Source: Lysobacterales bacterium CG_4_10_14_3_um_filter_64_11 (lineage in GTDB: Bacteria > Pseudomonadota > Gammaproteobacteria > Xanthomonadales > Xanthomonadaceae). Taken from it: a stretch of DNA of 14,876 nt. Made by a program: the position numbers and the translations under genes. The stretch is from NCBI GenBank assembly GCA_002782905.1, contig PFJA01000281.1, positions 1-14,876 of the forward strand, read 5' to 3'. Of the stretch, positions 1 through 7,910 are shown piece after piece; the first letter of the stretch is position 1, and every line of letters starts with the position of its first letter. Under the pieces are notes generated by a model. The model was not told where the DNA came from. It worked only from the letters and a program-made list of their open reading frames with translations, and made no database searches.

Positions 1-1198
1 ATTTGATGCCGCCACCGCCCGCTTGCTTGACGCGCATACGGTGATTATCGAGGGCAATCGCATCCGCGAACTGCGCGCCGGCCATGTCGCAATCGATGGC
101 GCCACGGTGATCGACCTGCGCCAGCAGACGTGCCTGCCCGGCTTGATCGACATGCACGTGCATTTGGGCAGCCAGACCAGCGCGCAGGCCTATTCGGAAG
201 GCTTTCGCCTGAATCCGGAGGACTTCGCCTTTCGCTCGGTCGGCTATGCCGAGCGTACCTTGCTGGCCGGCTTCACCAGCGTGCGCGATCTCGGCGGCAC
301 TGTGGCGTTGTCGCTGCGCAACGCCATCGAGCAGGGCCTGGTGCGCGGGCCGCGCATCAGCGCCGCTGGCAAATCGGTCGCCACCACTGGCGGTCATGCC
401 GATCCGCTCAACGGAGTCAATCGCGACATCGCGCATGCGTTCGGCTATCCCGGCCCGGAAGATGGCGTGATCAGCGGCCCGATCGAGGCGCGGCGCGCGG
501 TACGCCAGCGCTACAAGGATGGCTCGGATGTGATCAAGATCACCGCCACCGGCGGTGTGCTCAGCTTTGCCAAGAGCGGCGACAATCCGCAGTTCATGGC
601 CGACGAGATTGCCTCGATCGTGCAGACCGCGCACGACTACGGCTACAAGGTAGCGGTGCATGCACACGGTGCCGAGGGCATGAAACGCGCGGTGATCGCT
701 GGGGTCGACTCGATCGAACACGGCACCTACATGAACGATGAAATCCGCAAACTGATGATCGACAAGGGCACCTGGTACGTGCCAACCATCATCGCCGGGG
801 TATTCGTTGGCGAGATGGCGGCCAAGCCCGGTTATTACCCGGAAATCGTGCGGCCCAAGGCGTTGGCGGTTGGTCCGCAAATTCAAAAGACGTTTGCCGC
901 CGCCTACAAGGCTGGGGTCAAGATCGCGTTCGGCACCGATGCCGGCGTCTACCCGCATGGCGACAATGCCCGCGAGTTTGAACTGATGACTCAGGCGGGC
1001 ATGCCCGCCAACGAAGCCCTGCAGGCAGCCACCCGCAATGCCGCGCAATTGCTCGGCCAATGGGACGAACTGGGCAGCCTCGATGCCGGCAAGCTGGCCG
1101 ACCTGGTGGCAGTGCCCGGCAATCCGCTCGATGACATCACGCTGATGAAGCAGGTCGACTTCGTGATGAAGGATGGCGTGGTCTATCGCCAACCCTGA
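1..1198 (+). CDS. Metal-dependent amidohydrolase, Xaa-Pro dipeptidase-like (5' end outside window)
   Basis: The reading frame is open from the left edge (reading ..FDAATARLLDAHTVIIEGNRI), so the N-terminus and the true start lie outside the window. The TTG at 23 is internal. The amidohydrolase metal-site residues are all visible: HxH in GLIDMHVHLG (His codons 155-157 and 161-163), a lysine likely to be carboxylated in VIKITATGG (536-538), His in VAVHAHG (659-661), His in SIEHGTY (719-721), and Asp in FGTDAGVYPHG (938-940). The segment AAGKSVATTGGHADP is typical of the prolidase/imidazolonepropionase-related group, which is expected to hydrolyse dipeptides or N-acyl amino acids at a binuclear metal centre. 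The C-terminus (GSLDAGKLADLVAVPGNPLDD) is the usual closing beta-sandwich strand. The exact substrate cannot be read from the sequence. No signal peptide can be judged because the start is missing. A REP pair follows 13 bp after the stop. Confidence 0.88.
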   Translation, partial: FDAATARLLDAHTVIIEGNRIRELRAGHVAIDGATVIDLRQQTCLPGLIDMHVHLGSQTSAQAYSEGFRLNPEDFAFRSVGYAERTLLAGFTSVRDLGGTVALSLRNAIEQGLVRGPRISAAGKSVATTGGHADPLNGVNRDIAHAFGYPGPEDGVISGPIEARRAVRQRYKDGSDVIKITATGGVLSFAKSGDNPQFMADEIASIVQTAHDYGYKVAVHAHGAEGMKRAVIAGVDSIEHGTYMNDEIRKLMIDKGTWYVPTIIAGVFVGEMAAKPGYYPEIVRPKALAVGPQIQKTFAAAYKAGVKIAFGTDAGVYPHGDNAREFELMTQAGMPANEALQAATRNAAQLLGQWDELGSLDAGKLADLVAVPGNPLDDITLMKQVDFVMKDGVVYRQP

Positions 1199-1211
1199 GT
1201 CGCCCCAGCGT

Positions 1212-1290
1212 GTAGGATGGGGAGAGCGCAGCGAAACCCATCGGGCGATGTCGGATATCGATGGGTTTCGCTGCGCTCTACCCATCCTAC
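1212..1290. repeat. Inverted pair of GTAG-headed REP palindromes (BIME-like)
   Basis: A 31-bp arm at 1212-1242 starts with GTAGGATGGG and ends CGAAACCCATC. It is repeated in inverse orientation at 1260-1290 with one mismatch (G for T at position 11 of the arm), leaving a 17-base loop. Each arm is itself a small palindrome: GATGGGT pairs with ACCCATC, with the central GAGCGCAGCG looped out. The left arm has the mismatch in that stem. A GTAG head next to an imperfect hairpin is the hallmark of REP elements mobilised by REP-associated tyrosine transposases (established knowledge). The pair lies 13 bp after the amidohydrolase stop, so its transcript could fold into a long hairpin and act as a terminator or 3'-end stabiliser; that is inference. 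A near-identical copy is at 10196-10226. Confidence 0.85.
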
Positions 1291-1356
1291 GATTGCGTCC
1301 GCGCTTGTGGAAACCGGACCTGATCGGCACCGCCAGTTGTCGTCGTCGTCTTGAAA

Positions 1357-1384
1357 TTGACAGCGGTGGCATCATGTTGATGAC
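1357..1384 (+). promoter_or_regulatory. Possible sigma70-type promoter for cnoX
   Basis: A perfect -35 hexamer TTGACA lies at 1357-1362. At a 16-base spacing the -10 position reads GATGAC (1379-1384), which matches only three of six consensus bases. It lies 24-51 bases before the cnoX start, in the only non-coding stretch ahead of the cnoX run. The -35 is convincing and the -10 is weak, so this is only a candidate. Confidence 0.25.
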
Positions 1385-1407
1385 TCACCGCTTTCGAGAC
1401 AAACCCC

Positions 1408-2313
1408 ATGACCCTGATTACGCCCGGCGGCACGCCCCATCGCGCACCAGAAAACGCCGCTGCGCCCGAGCCGCTGATTTTTGACACCACCGCCGTCACC
1501 TTCGAGCGCGATGTCATCATGCGTTCGGTCAAGGTACCGGTGCTGGTCGATTTCTGGGCGACCTGGTGCGAACCGTGCAAGCAACTCACGCCGCTGCTGG
1601 AAAAGCTGGTGGCCGACTATAACGGCGCGTTCATGCTCGCCAAGGTCGATGTCGACAAAGAGCAGCAACTCGCGGCCGCAGTGGGTATCCGCTCGGTACC
1701 GACCTTGATGCTGGTGCTGCAAGGGCAACTCGTCGATGGCTTTCCTGGCGCGCTGCCGGAAGCCAAGCTGCGCGAGTTCCTCGGCAAGCATGGCATCGTG
1801 CCGCGCGCGGTGGCAACCGATGCGGCGGAAGCGCCGAAGGAAGCACCGGCAGCAGCGGCGACGCGCCTGCGCGCAGAAATCGCCGCCGCCCCGGACAACG
1901 ATGAACTCAAGCTCGATCTCGCGCTGGCTCTGGTGCGATTGGGTGAAACCGACGAGCCACTGCGCCTGCTCGATGCCCTGCCCGCCAATCTGGGCACCGA
2001 TGAACGCGCGCGCAAGGCGCGGGCGCACCTGGTGTTTGCCGCCATCGCGGCCGGCGCACCGCAGGCCGACGTGCTGGAGGCGCGTATCGCCGAGAATCCT
2101 GCTGATTCGCAGGCACGCCACCTGCTCGGCGTGCGCCGGATTCTGGGCAACGATCCGCAAGCCGGGTTGGATCAGTTGATCGAGCTGCTCAGCCGCGATC
2201 GCAATTATGCCGACGGCCTGCCGCGCAAGGTGCTGATCGATGCGTTTCTGATTCTCGATGACGCCGATCTGGTATCACGCTACCGCCGCAAGATGGCTTC
2301 GTTGTTGTTCTGA
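1408..2313 (+). CDS. cnoX: Chaperedoxin CnoX (YbbN family): thioredoxin domain plus TPR-like C-terminus
   Basis: The 301-residue protein has an N-terminal thioredoxin fold (about 30-135) with FWATWCEPCKQLTPLLEKL and the cis-proline loop RSVPT. The active-site cysteines are Cys54 and Cys57 and the cis-Pro is Pro98. A TPR-like alpha-helical region follows (about 150-300). The end, SRYRRKMASLLF, closely resembles the end of E. coli YbbN (SKYRRQLYALLY), and VDGFPGALPE aligns with its thioredoxin-domain end. The family acts in the cytoplasm as a holdase that hands substrates to GroEL and DnaK/J and guards cysteines against oxidation (established for E. coli CnoX). Unlike the E. coli protein, which lacks the first cysteine, this one keeps a full CxxC motif and may also be redox-active. 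The ATG at 1408 leaves an N-terminal extension of about 25 residues, and no strong Shine-Dalgarno is seen. It is 2 bp from the next gene. Confidence 0.93.
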   Translation: MTLITPGGTPHRAPENAAAPEPLIFDTTAVTFERDVIMRSVKVPVLVDFWATWCEPCKQLTPLLEKLVADYNGAFMLAKVDVDKEQQLAAAVGIRSVPTLMLVLQGQLVDGFPGALPEAKLREFLGKHGIVPRAVATDAAEAPKEAPAAAATRLRAEIAAAPDNDELKLDLALALVRLGETDEPLRLLDALPANLGTDERARKARAHLVFAAIAAGAPQADVLEARIAENPADSQARHLLGVRRILGNDPQAGLDQLIELLSRDRNYADGLPRKVLIDAFLILDDADLVSRYRRKMASLLF

Positions 2314-2315
2314 CG

Positions 2316-2795
2316 ATGAAGGCATCGCGTTTACGGCTGCTGATGAATCTGTGGCCGCCATTTGCCTGCGCGGGCATTCGGGTGGAGCGCATTGCGGGCG
2401 ATTTCAGCACAGTGCGGGTCGCATTGCATCAGCACTGGTATAACCGCAATTACGTCGGCAGCCATTTCGGTGGCAGCCTGTTTGCGATGACCGACCCGTT
2501 TTTCATGATGCTGTTGCTGCACCAACTCGGCAGCGACTACATCGTCTGGGACAAGGCCGCGCAAATCGAGTTCGTCAAGCCTGGGCGTGGCACCGTGACG
2601 GCCGACTTCCACCTTGATGCCGACACCGTGGCCGCGCTGCGTGCGGCGGCGGCTCGCGGCGAGCCGGTCAGGCACTGGTTCGAGGTTGCCGTTCACAATG
2701 CCGAGGGTGAGGTGGTGGCAACCGTTCGCAAGCAACTTTACATACGCAACAAGCGGCCGCTCGACGGTACCCGTTCTGGTTCACTTGTCGGTTAA
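2316..2795 (+). CDS. DUF4442 / hotdog-fold thioesterase-like protein
   Basis: This 159-residue cytoplasmic protein resembles the DUF4442 group of hotdog-fold proteins, which are related to acyl-CoA thioesterases. Matching features are the opening NLWPPF, the central NRNYVGSHFGGSLFAMTDPFFMM around residues 44-66, the DKAAQIEFVKPGRGTV strand, and the end EVVATVRKQLYIRNK. No enzyme activity is established for the family as far as I know, so a thioesterase role is only suggested by the fold. The ATG follows the cnoX stop after 2 bases (TGACGATG), so translation is probably coupled. The shared transcript does not by itself indicate a shared function. No signal peptide or membrane segment is visible. 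Confidence 0.8.
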   Translation: MKASRLRLLMNLWPPFACAGIRVERIAGDFSTVRVALHQHWYNRNYVGSHFGGSLFAMTDPFFMMLLLHQLGSDYIVWDKAAQIEFVKPGRGTVTADFHLDADTVAALRAAAARGEPVRHWFEVAVHNAEGEVVATVRKQLYIRNKRPLDGTRSGSLVG

Positions 2796-2821
2796 TCTGT
2801 ACGTCGGGCGCCGTCGCGCAC

Positions 2822-2826
2822 AGGAA
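2822..2826 (+). promoter_or_regulatory. Ribosome binding site fixing a GTG start for the permease
   Basis: AGGAA lies 8 bases before the GTG at 2835. This supports GTG as the start of the permease, because no in-frame ATG occurs before the first transmembrane segment. Confidence 0.6.
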
Positions 2827-2834
2827 CCCACACC

Positions 2835-4118
2835 GTGAGCCAAACCACCGCCAATACGCCCACCCTCATTCGTGCGGTGTCGCGCTGGCAGATCGTTGGG
2901 CTGTCGATCAACGATGTGATCGGCAGTGGCATCTACCTGTTGCCGGCGGCGGCGGCGGCACTGCTCGGCCCGGCCAGCCTGTGGGCGGTGCTGTTGGCGG
3001 GTGTCGCGGTGTCGTTGCTGGTGCTGTGCTATGCGCAGGCGGCCAGCTATTTCGACCAGGCCGGCGGTGCCTACCTGTACACCCGCGAAGCGTTCGGCGA
3101 TTTCATCGGTTTCGAGGTCGGCTGGATGGCGTGGCTGACCCGCATTGCATCGATCGCCGCGCTGGCCAATGGCCTGGCACTGGCGATGGCCGCGCTGTGG
3201 CCGGCCACCGCCGCTGGCCCGGCGCGCAGCGCGGTGATTGCACTCGGCATCGTGGTGATGACCGGGGTCAATGTCATCGGGGTCAAATCCGGTGCGCGGA
3301 TGGCGGTCATCCTGACGCTCGCCAAATTGTTGCCGTTGCTGGTGTTCGTGCTGCTCGGTGTGTTCCACATGGATTGGGACAACCTCTCCGGCGCGGCCCT
3401 GCCCGAGCGCGCCAATCTGGCTGAAGCCGCGCTGCTGCTGTTGTTCGCCTATGCCGGATTCGAAAACACTCCAGCCGCAGCCGGCGAATACAAAAATCCG
3501 CAACGCGATATCCCGTTTGCGATGCTGACCATGATCGCTGTCGTCACCTTGACGTATGTTGCGATCCAGGCGGTTGCGCTGGGCACGCTGCCGAATCTGG
3601 CAACATCGACGGCGCCACTGGCTGAAGCCGCCGGTCGCTTTGCCGGGCCCGTGGCGATAACGTTGCTGACGCTCGGCGCGGTGGTGTCGATCCTCGGCAA
3701 CATGGGCAACAGCGTGTTGATGGGGCCACGCTACCTGTATGCACTGGCGGTTGACGGCTATGGCCCGGCGCTGTTTGCGCGCGTGCATCCGCGTTGGCAT
3801 ACCCCAGCGGCCGCCATCGTGATCCCGGCCGCGATGGCACTGGCGCTGGCGCTCTCCGGCAGCTTCGTACAACTGGCCTTGTTGTCAGTAATCGCGCGGC
3901 TGGCCACCTACATCGGCACCGCCGCCTCACTGCTGGTGTTGCAAAAACGCCATGCCGACAAGCCCGGCGCACTGACCTTGCCCGGCGGCCGCTTGATCCC
4001 GTTGCTGGCGCTGGCAATCTCGCTGATTCTGCTGGCGGCAACGACCCCCGCGAACCTGCTCGCGGGCGCTGCCGCGATAGCCGTCGGCGCGGTGATTTAT
4101 CGCTTGCGCCGGCGTTGA
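2835..4118 (+). CDS. APC-superfamily amino acid permease
   Basis: This 427-residue integral inner-membrane protein is mostly hydrophobic, with about 11-12 predicted transmembrane helices by eye. The first helix carries the APC signature NDVIGSGIYLLP (GSGIY at residues 30-34), which forms the unwound substrate site in LeuT-fold transporters. Next come the motifs YFDQAGGAYLYTREAFG and, in the sixth helix region, FAYAGFENTPAAAGEYKNP, typical of amino acid/polyamine permeases. The expected role is uptake or exchange of an amino acid driven by protons or by antiport; the substrate cannot be told from the sequence. The start is GTG, supported by AGGAA 8 bases upstream. It lies 39 bp after the DUF4442 gene, so it probably shares the cnoX transcript. 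Length fits the family. Confidence 0.9.
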   Translation: MSQTTANTPTLIRAVSRWQIVGLSINDVIGSGIYLLPAAAAALLGPASLWAVLLAGVAVSLLVLCYAQAASYFDQAGGAYLYTREAFGDFIGFEVGWMAWLTRIASIAALANGLALAMAALWPATAAGPARSAVIALGIVVMTGVNVIGVKSGARMAVILTLAKLLPLLVFVLLGVFHMDWDNLSGAALPERANLAEAALLLLFAYAGFENTPAAAGEYKNPQRDIPFAMLTMIAVVTLTYVAIQAVALGTLPNLATSTAPLAEAAGRFAGPVAITLLTLGAVVSILGNMGNSVLMGPRYLYALAVDGYGPALFARVHPRWHTPAAAIVIPAAMALALALSGSFVQLALLSVIARLATYIGTAASLLVLQKRHADKPGALTLPGGRLIPLLALAISLILLAATTPANLLAGAAAIAVGAVIYRLRRR

Positions 4119-4190
4119 ATCACGGAGCCGGCGGGCACGGGTGCAACCGTGCACGCGGCATGGGTTGCTGCACTCAACAGCGAACATCCG

Positions 4191-4206
4191 TTTTATTCAA
4201 TAAAAT
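4191..4206 (+). promoter_or_regulatory. AT-rich perfect palindrome with a possible -10 box upstream of dnaE
   Basis: TTTTATTCAATAAAA (4191-4205) is a perfect 7-bp inverted repeat around a single C in otherwise GC-rich DNA. Its right end, TAAAAT (4201-4206), matches five of six bases of a -10 hexamer. No good -35 is visible at the right distance. It lies about 150 bases before the dnaE start and 72 bases after the permease stop. It could be a promoter with an overlapping operator, or simply the AT-rich part of the promoter region. Confidence 0.3.
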
Positions 4207-4225
4207 GAGTACCGGCTGATCTCGA

Positions 4226-4246
4226 AGCGGCGATTCGCTCGCCGTT
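4226..4246 (+). other. Small GC-rich hairpin in the dnaE leader
   Basis: CGGCGA (4228-4233) pairs with TCGCCG (4239-4244) across a TTCGC loop, and the stem can extend outward by a G-T and an A-T pair. No run of T follows, so it is not a normal intrinsic terminator. If transcription starts near 4210 it would form at the 5' end of the dnaE mRNA. Function unknown. Confidence 0.25.
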
Positions 4247-4357
4247 GTGCTTGTCGCGATCACGTTGCGCGCTTACCCTGCATCACACCCTGCGCCCGCT
4301 CACCCTTCCTGCCACCGTGCCGACCCATCGGGCCAAGACCGTGCCACGCCTACGCCC

Positions 4358-7300
4358 ATGACCCCACGTTTTGCTCACCTGCACCTGCACAGCGAGTTTT
4401 CGCTGACCGACTCGACCATCCGCATCAAGCCGATGGTGCAGCGTTGTGCGCAGTTGGGACTGCCCGCCGTCGGGATAACGGATCAAAGCAACCTGTTTGC
4501 ACTGGTCAAGTTCTACAAGGCGGCCGAGGCGACGGGAGTCAAACCGATCGCTGGCGCCGACATCTGGGTGGCCGAAGACGGCCAGGTACCGGCGCGGCTG
4601 ACCGTGCTGTGCCGCAACCGCGATGGCTATCTGGGTCTGTCGCGGTTGCTGTCGCGGGCTTATCAGGAAGGCCATCGCGGCGATCTGGTGTGCGTGCGTC
4701 CGGGCTGGCTGTATGACGAGTGCGCGGGACTGGTGGTCATTGCCGGGCGGCACAGCCTGGTCGGCCAGCACCTGGCCGGCGGCCGCGACGACACCGCCGC
4801 GCGGGTACTGGCCGATTGGCGCGAGCTGTTTCCCGATGCGCTGTACCTGGAACTGACCCGCACCGGCCGCGATGGCGAGCAGGCGTTCAACACTGCCGCA
4901 GTGGAACTGGCCGATCGCCTGGATTTGCCGTTGCTGGCATCCAACGATGTGCGATTCCTGTTGCCCAATGATTTCGAGGCGCACGAGGCGCGGGTGTGCA
5001 TCGCCACCGGCCGCGTGCTCGACGACCCCAAGCGCCCGCGCGACTACAGCCCCGAGCAATACCTGAAATCACCCGAACAGATGGCCGAGCTGTTCGCCGA
5101 CCTGCCCGAGGCGCTGGAAAACACGGTCGAACTGGCGCAACGCTGCAATCTGGAATTGCAGCTCGGCACCTATTACCTGCCCGACTTCCCTGTGCCGGAA
5201 GGGCACAGCATCGAGAGTTGGTTGAGCACGCAGGCCGAGCAGGGGCTGGCCGCGCGGCTGGAAAAGCACGCGCTGGCCGCAGGCAAGAGCCGCGAAGACT
5301 ACCAGCAACGCCTCGCAACCGAACTGCAAGTCATCATCGCGATGGGCTTTCCCGGCTACTTCCTGATCGTCGCCGATTTCATCAACTGGGCCAAGCAGCA
5401 CGACATTCCGGTCGGCCCGGGACGCGGTTCCGGTGCCGGCTCGCTGGTGGCGTGGTCGCTGGGCATCACCGATCTGGACCCGCTGCCCTACGATCTGCTG
5501 TTCGAGCGCTTCCTGAACCCGGAGCGGGTATCGATGCCCGACTTCGACATCGATTTCTGCATGGATCGCCGCGATGAAGTGATCGATTACGTCGCGCAAA
5601 AATACGGCCGCGACCGGGTCAGCCAGATCATCACGTACGGCACCATGGCAGCGAAAGCGGTGGTGCGCGATACCGGCCGTATTCTCGGCCACCCCTACGG
5701 TTTCGTCGATTCGATCGCCAAGCTGATTCCGCTGACCCTCGGCATCAGCCTGGACGATGCGTTGGGCGAAAGCGAAGCGGCGCACAAGGATGGCAATCTG
5801 GCCTCGGCCGAATTGATCGCACGCTATCAGTCCGAGGAGGATGTACGCGACCTGATCGACCTGGCACGCCAGCTCGAAGACCTCACCCGCAATGCCGGCA
5901 AGCATGCCGGTGGCGTGGTGATTGCGCCCAGCCCGCTCACTGATTTCTGCCCGCTGTTCTGCGAACAAGGTGGCACCAGCCCGGTCACGCAGTTCGACAA
6001 GGACGACGTGGAAGCCGCTGGCCTGGTCAAGTTCGACTTCCTCGGCCTGCGCACGCTGACGATCCTGGATTGGGCGGTGAAGGCGATCAATGCCGAGCGC
6101 CGCCGCACGGGCGAAGCCGACTTCGAGCTGTCCGCATTGCCACTCGACGATCCGCAAACCTACGCGTTGTTTTCGCGCGGCGACACGGTGGCGGTGTTCC
6201 AGTTCGAATCGCGCGGCATGCGCGAACTGCTCAAGCGCGCGCGTCCGGATCGCTTCGAGGACATCATTGCGCTGGCCGCGCTGTTCCGCCCCGGCCCGCT
6301 AGGCTCGGGGATGGACAAGGACTGGACCGCGCGCAAGCACGGCGAGGCCCAAGTCACCTACCCGCACCCGTTGCTGGAGCCGGTGCTGGCGCCGACTTAT
6401 GGCGTGATCGTGTATCAGGAACAGGTGATGCAGATTGCGCAGGTGCTGGCCGGCTATTCGCTCGGCGGCGCCGACCTGCTGCGCCGTGCGATGGGCAAGA
6501 AAAAGCCCGAGGAAATGGCCAAGGAGCGGGTCAAGTTCGAACACGGCGCCGCCCAGCGCGATGTCGAGCCGCGCGTCGCCAGCGGTATTTTCGATTTGAT
6601 GGAGAAGTTCGCCGAATACGGCTTCAACAAATCGCACTCCGCGGCCTACGCCCTGATTGCGTATCAAACCGCCTGGCTGAAGGTGAATTACCCGGCGCAA
6701 TTCATGGCTGCCACCTTGTCCTCGGACATGGACAATACCGACAAGGTGGTGAACTTCCTCAACGAGGCGCGCGGGCTCAGCCTTGCCATCGCGCCCCCCG
6801 ATGTCAACAGTTCTGGCTACACCTTCCTGGCGACCGATGGCAAGGCGATCCGCTACGGGCTTGGCGCGATCAAGGGCGTCGGTCGCGGCGCCTGCGACGC
6901 CATCGTCGATGCCCGCGCTGGCGGCGACCCCTTCCGCGATCTGCCCGACTTTCTCGGCCGGGTCGATGGCAATCGGCTCAATCGGCGGGTCATCGAGGCT
7001 CTGATCCACGCTGGCGCGTTGGACTGTCTCGGCAGCAACCGCCCCTCGCTGCTGGCGCAGTTGCCGGATGTGTTGCGCGCCACCGAACAGGCCGCGCGCG
7101 AGCGCGCCGCTGGCCAGTGTTCATTGTTCGGTGGTGGCGCGGGGTTCGGCGTGGATCAGCCGGCACTGAGCATCGAACTGACGCACTGCGACGACTGGCC
7201 GCTGGCGCAGAAGCTCCGCTGTGAGCGCGAGACTCTGGGCCACTACCTCAGCGGCCATCCGCTCGACCCGTGGCGCCGCGAACTCGACGCCCTGACTGGT

Positions 7301-7861
7301 TTTGACCTTGGTGAACTTGAGCGGGTGCTGGCCCAACGGCGCGACCGCCGCGGCGAGGCACAGGTGGTGATCGCCGGCATGGTCACCGCGATCCGCAAGC
7401 GCGGTGAAACCATGGCATTCATCCAGATCGAAGATGGCAAGGGCCGAGTGGAGTGCCTGTTTTTTCGCGATGCCTTCATCGAGTACGGCGCCATGCTCAG
7501 CCGCGATCGGGTACTGGTGATCGAAGGCAGCCTGAGTGACGACGAGTTTTCCGGCGGCTTCAGCCTGCGCGCCAAACGCTGCTGGGACTACCGCGAACTG
7601 TGCGCTGCCGGCCAGCGCCTGGACCTGCATATCGACCTGCGTGGCTGGCAAGCGCTGGCACAAATGGAATCAGCGCTTGCCAGCTACCGGCCCGGCAAAA
7701 CCCCATTGCGCCTGCTCGCCACCACCGACACCGGCTCGGGCGTGATCGAGGTCAACGGCGCCCACAGCGTGCGCTGTGAACCCGAGTTGCTCGACCTGCT
7801 GCGCGCGCAGCCCGCGATCAGCGAAGTCAGCCTGCATCTGCCGCGGCCGTGGCAGTCTTAG
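4358..7861 (+). CDS. dnaE: DNA polymerase III subunit alpha
   Basis: This 1167-residue protein is the catalytic subunit of the replicative polymerase (E. coli DnaE has 1160). The N-terminal PHP domain starts at once with FAHLHLHSEFSLTD. The polymerase core carries VGPGRGSGAGSLVAWS and the catalytic aspartates in PDFDIDF (Asp395, Asp397), with the third in KFDFLGL (Asp560). These match E. coli Asp401, Asp403 and Asp555. The finger region has NKSHSAAYALIAYQTAWLK. A clamp-binding motif QCSLF sits at residues 920-924, followed by an OB-fold with VVIAGMVTAIRKRG (about 1003 onward). The frame is open upstream to a GTG at 4247, but those 37 codons do not look like DnaE, so the ATG at 4358, directly before the PHP domain, was chosen. 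No strong Shine-Dalgarno is visible. accA follows after 49 bp. Confidence 0.98.
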   Translation: MTPRFAHLHLHSEFSLTDSTIRIKPMVQRCAQLGLPAVGITDQSNLFALVKFYKAAEATGVKPIAGADIWVAEDGQVPARLTVLCRNRDGYLGLSRLLSRAYQEGHRGDLVCVRPGWLYDECAGLVVIAGRHSLVGQHLAGGRDDTAARVLADWRELFPDALYLELTRTGRDGEQAFNTAAVELADRLDLPLLASNDVRFLLPNDFEAHEARVCIATGRVLDDPKRPRDYSPEQYLKSPEQMAELFADLPEALENTVELAQRCNLELQLGTYYLPDFPVPEGHSIESWLSTQAEQGLAARLEKHALAAGKSREDYQQRLATELQVIIAMGFPGYFLIVADFINWAKQHDIPVGPGRGSGAGSLVAWSLGITDLDPLPYDLLFERFLNPERVSMPDFDIDFCMDRRDEVIDYVAQKYGRDRVSQIITYGTMAAKAVVRDTGRILGHPYGFVDSIAKLIPLTLGISLDDALGESEAAHKDGNLASAELIARYQSEEDVRDLIDLARQLEDLTRNAGKHAGGVVIAPSPLTDFCPLFCEQGGTSPVTQFDKDDVEAAGLVKFDFLGLRTLTILDWAVKAINAERRRTGEADFELSALPLDDPQTYALFSRGDTVAVFQFESRGMRELLKRARPDRFEDIIALAALFRPGPLGSGMDKDWTARKHGEAQVTYPHPLLEPVLAPTYGVIVYQEQVMQIAQVLAGYSLGGADLLRRAMGKKKPEEMAKERVKFEHGAAQRDVEPRVASGIFDLMEKFAEYGFNKSHSAAYALIAYQTAWLKVNYPAQFMAATLSSDMDNTDKVVNFLNEARGLSLAIAPPDVNSSGYTFLATDGKAIRYGLGAIKGVGRGACDAIVDARAGGDPFRDLPDFLGRVDGNRLNRRVIEALIHAGALDCLGSNRPSLLAQLPDVLRATEQAARERAAGQCSLFGGGAGFGVDQPALSIELTHCDDWPLAQKLRCERETLGHYLSGHPLDPWRRELDALTGFDLGELERVLAQRRDRRGEAQVVIAGMVTAIRKRGETMAFIQIEDGKGRVECLFFRDAFIEYGAMLSRDRVLVIEGSLSDDEFSGGFSLRAKRCWDYRELCAAGQRLDLHIDLRGWQALAQMESALASYRPGKTPLRLLATTDTGSGVIEVNGAHSVRCEPELLDLLRAQPAISEVSLHLPRPWQS

Positions 7862-7877
7862 CAAGGGTATGTGACGC

Positions 7878-7883
7878 TATACT
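7878..7883 (+). promoter_or_regulatory. Possible -10 box for accA-pyrC
   Basis: TATACT lies 28 bases before the accA start in the 49-bp gap after dnaE and matches five of six -10 bases. The -35 position overlaps the dnaE stop and is poor (GTCTTA at 17-base spacing). It may give accA-pyrC some transcription independent of dnaE. Confidence 0.35.
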
Positions 7884-7910
7884 TGCAGTCTGCCTTGAAA
7901 TCGCTCGCGC

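Noticed and set aside
2781..3872. Minus-strand open frame of 363 codons opposite the permease
   Set aside because: It is rich in Arg, Gln and His, with no motif, and lies antisense to a clear APC permease.
4119..4175. GC-rich inverted repeats after the permease (GTGCA-ACCG-TGCAC and overlapping alternatives) as a terminator
   Set aside because: The stems are only about 5 bp, mutually exclusive, and no T-run follows.
4247..4357. Upstream GTG start extending DnaE by 37 residues
   Set aside because: The added residues do not resemble DnaE, and the ATG at 4358 directly precedes the PHP domain as in relatives.
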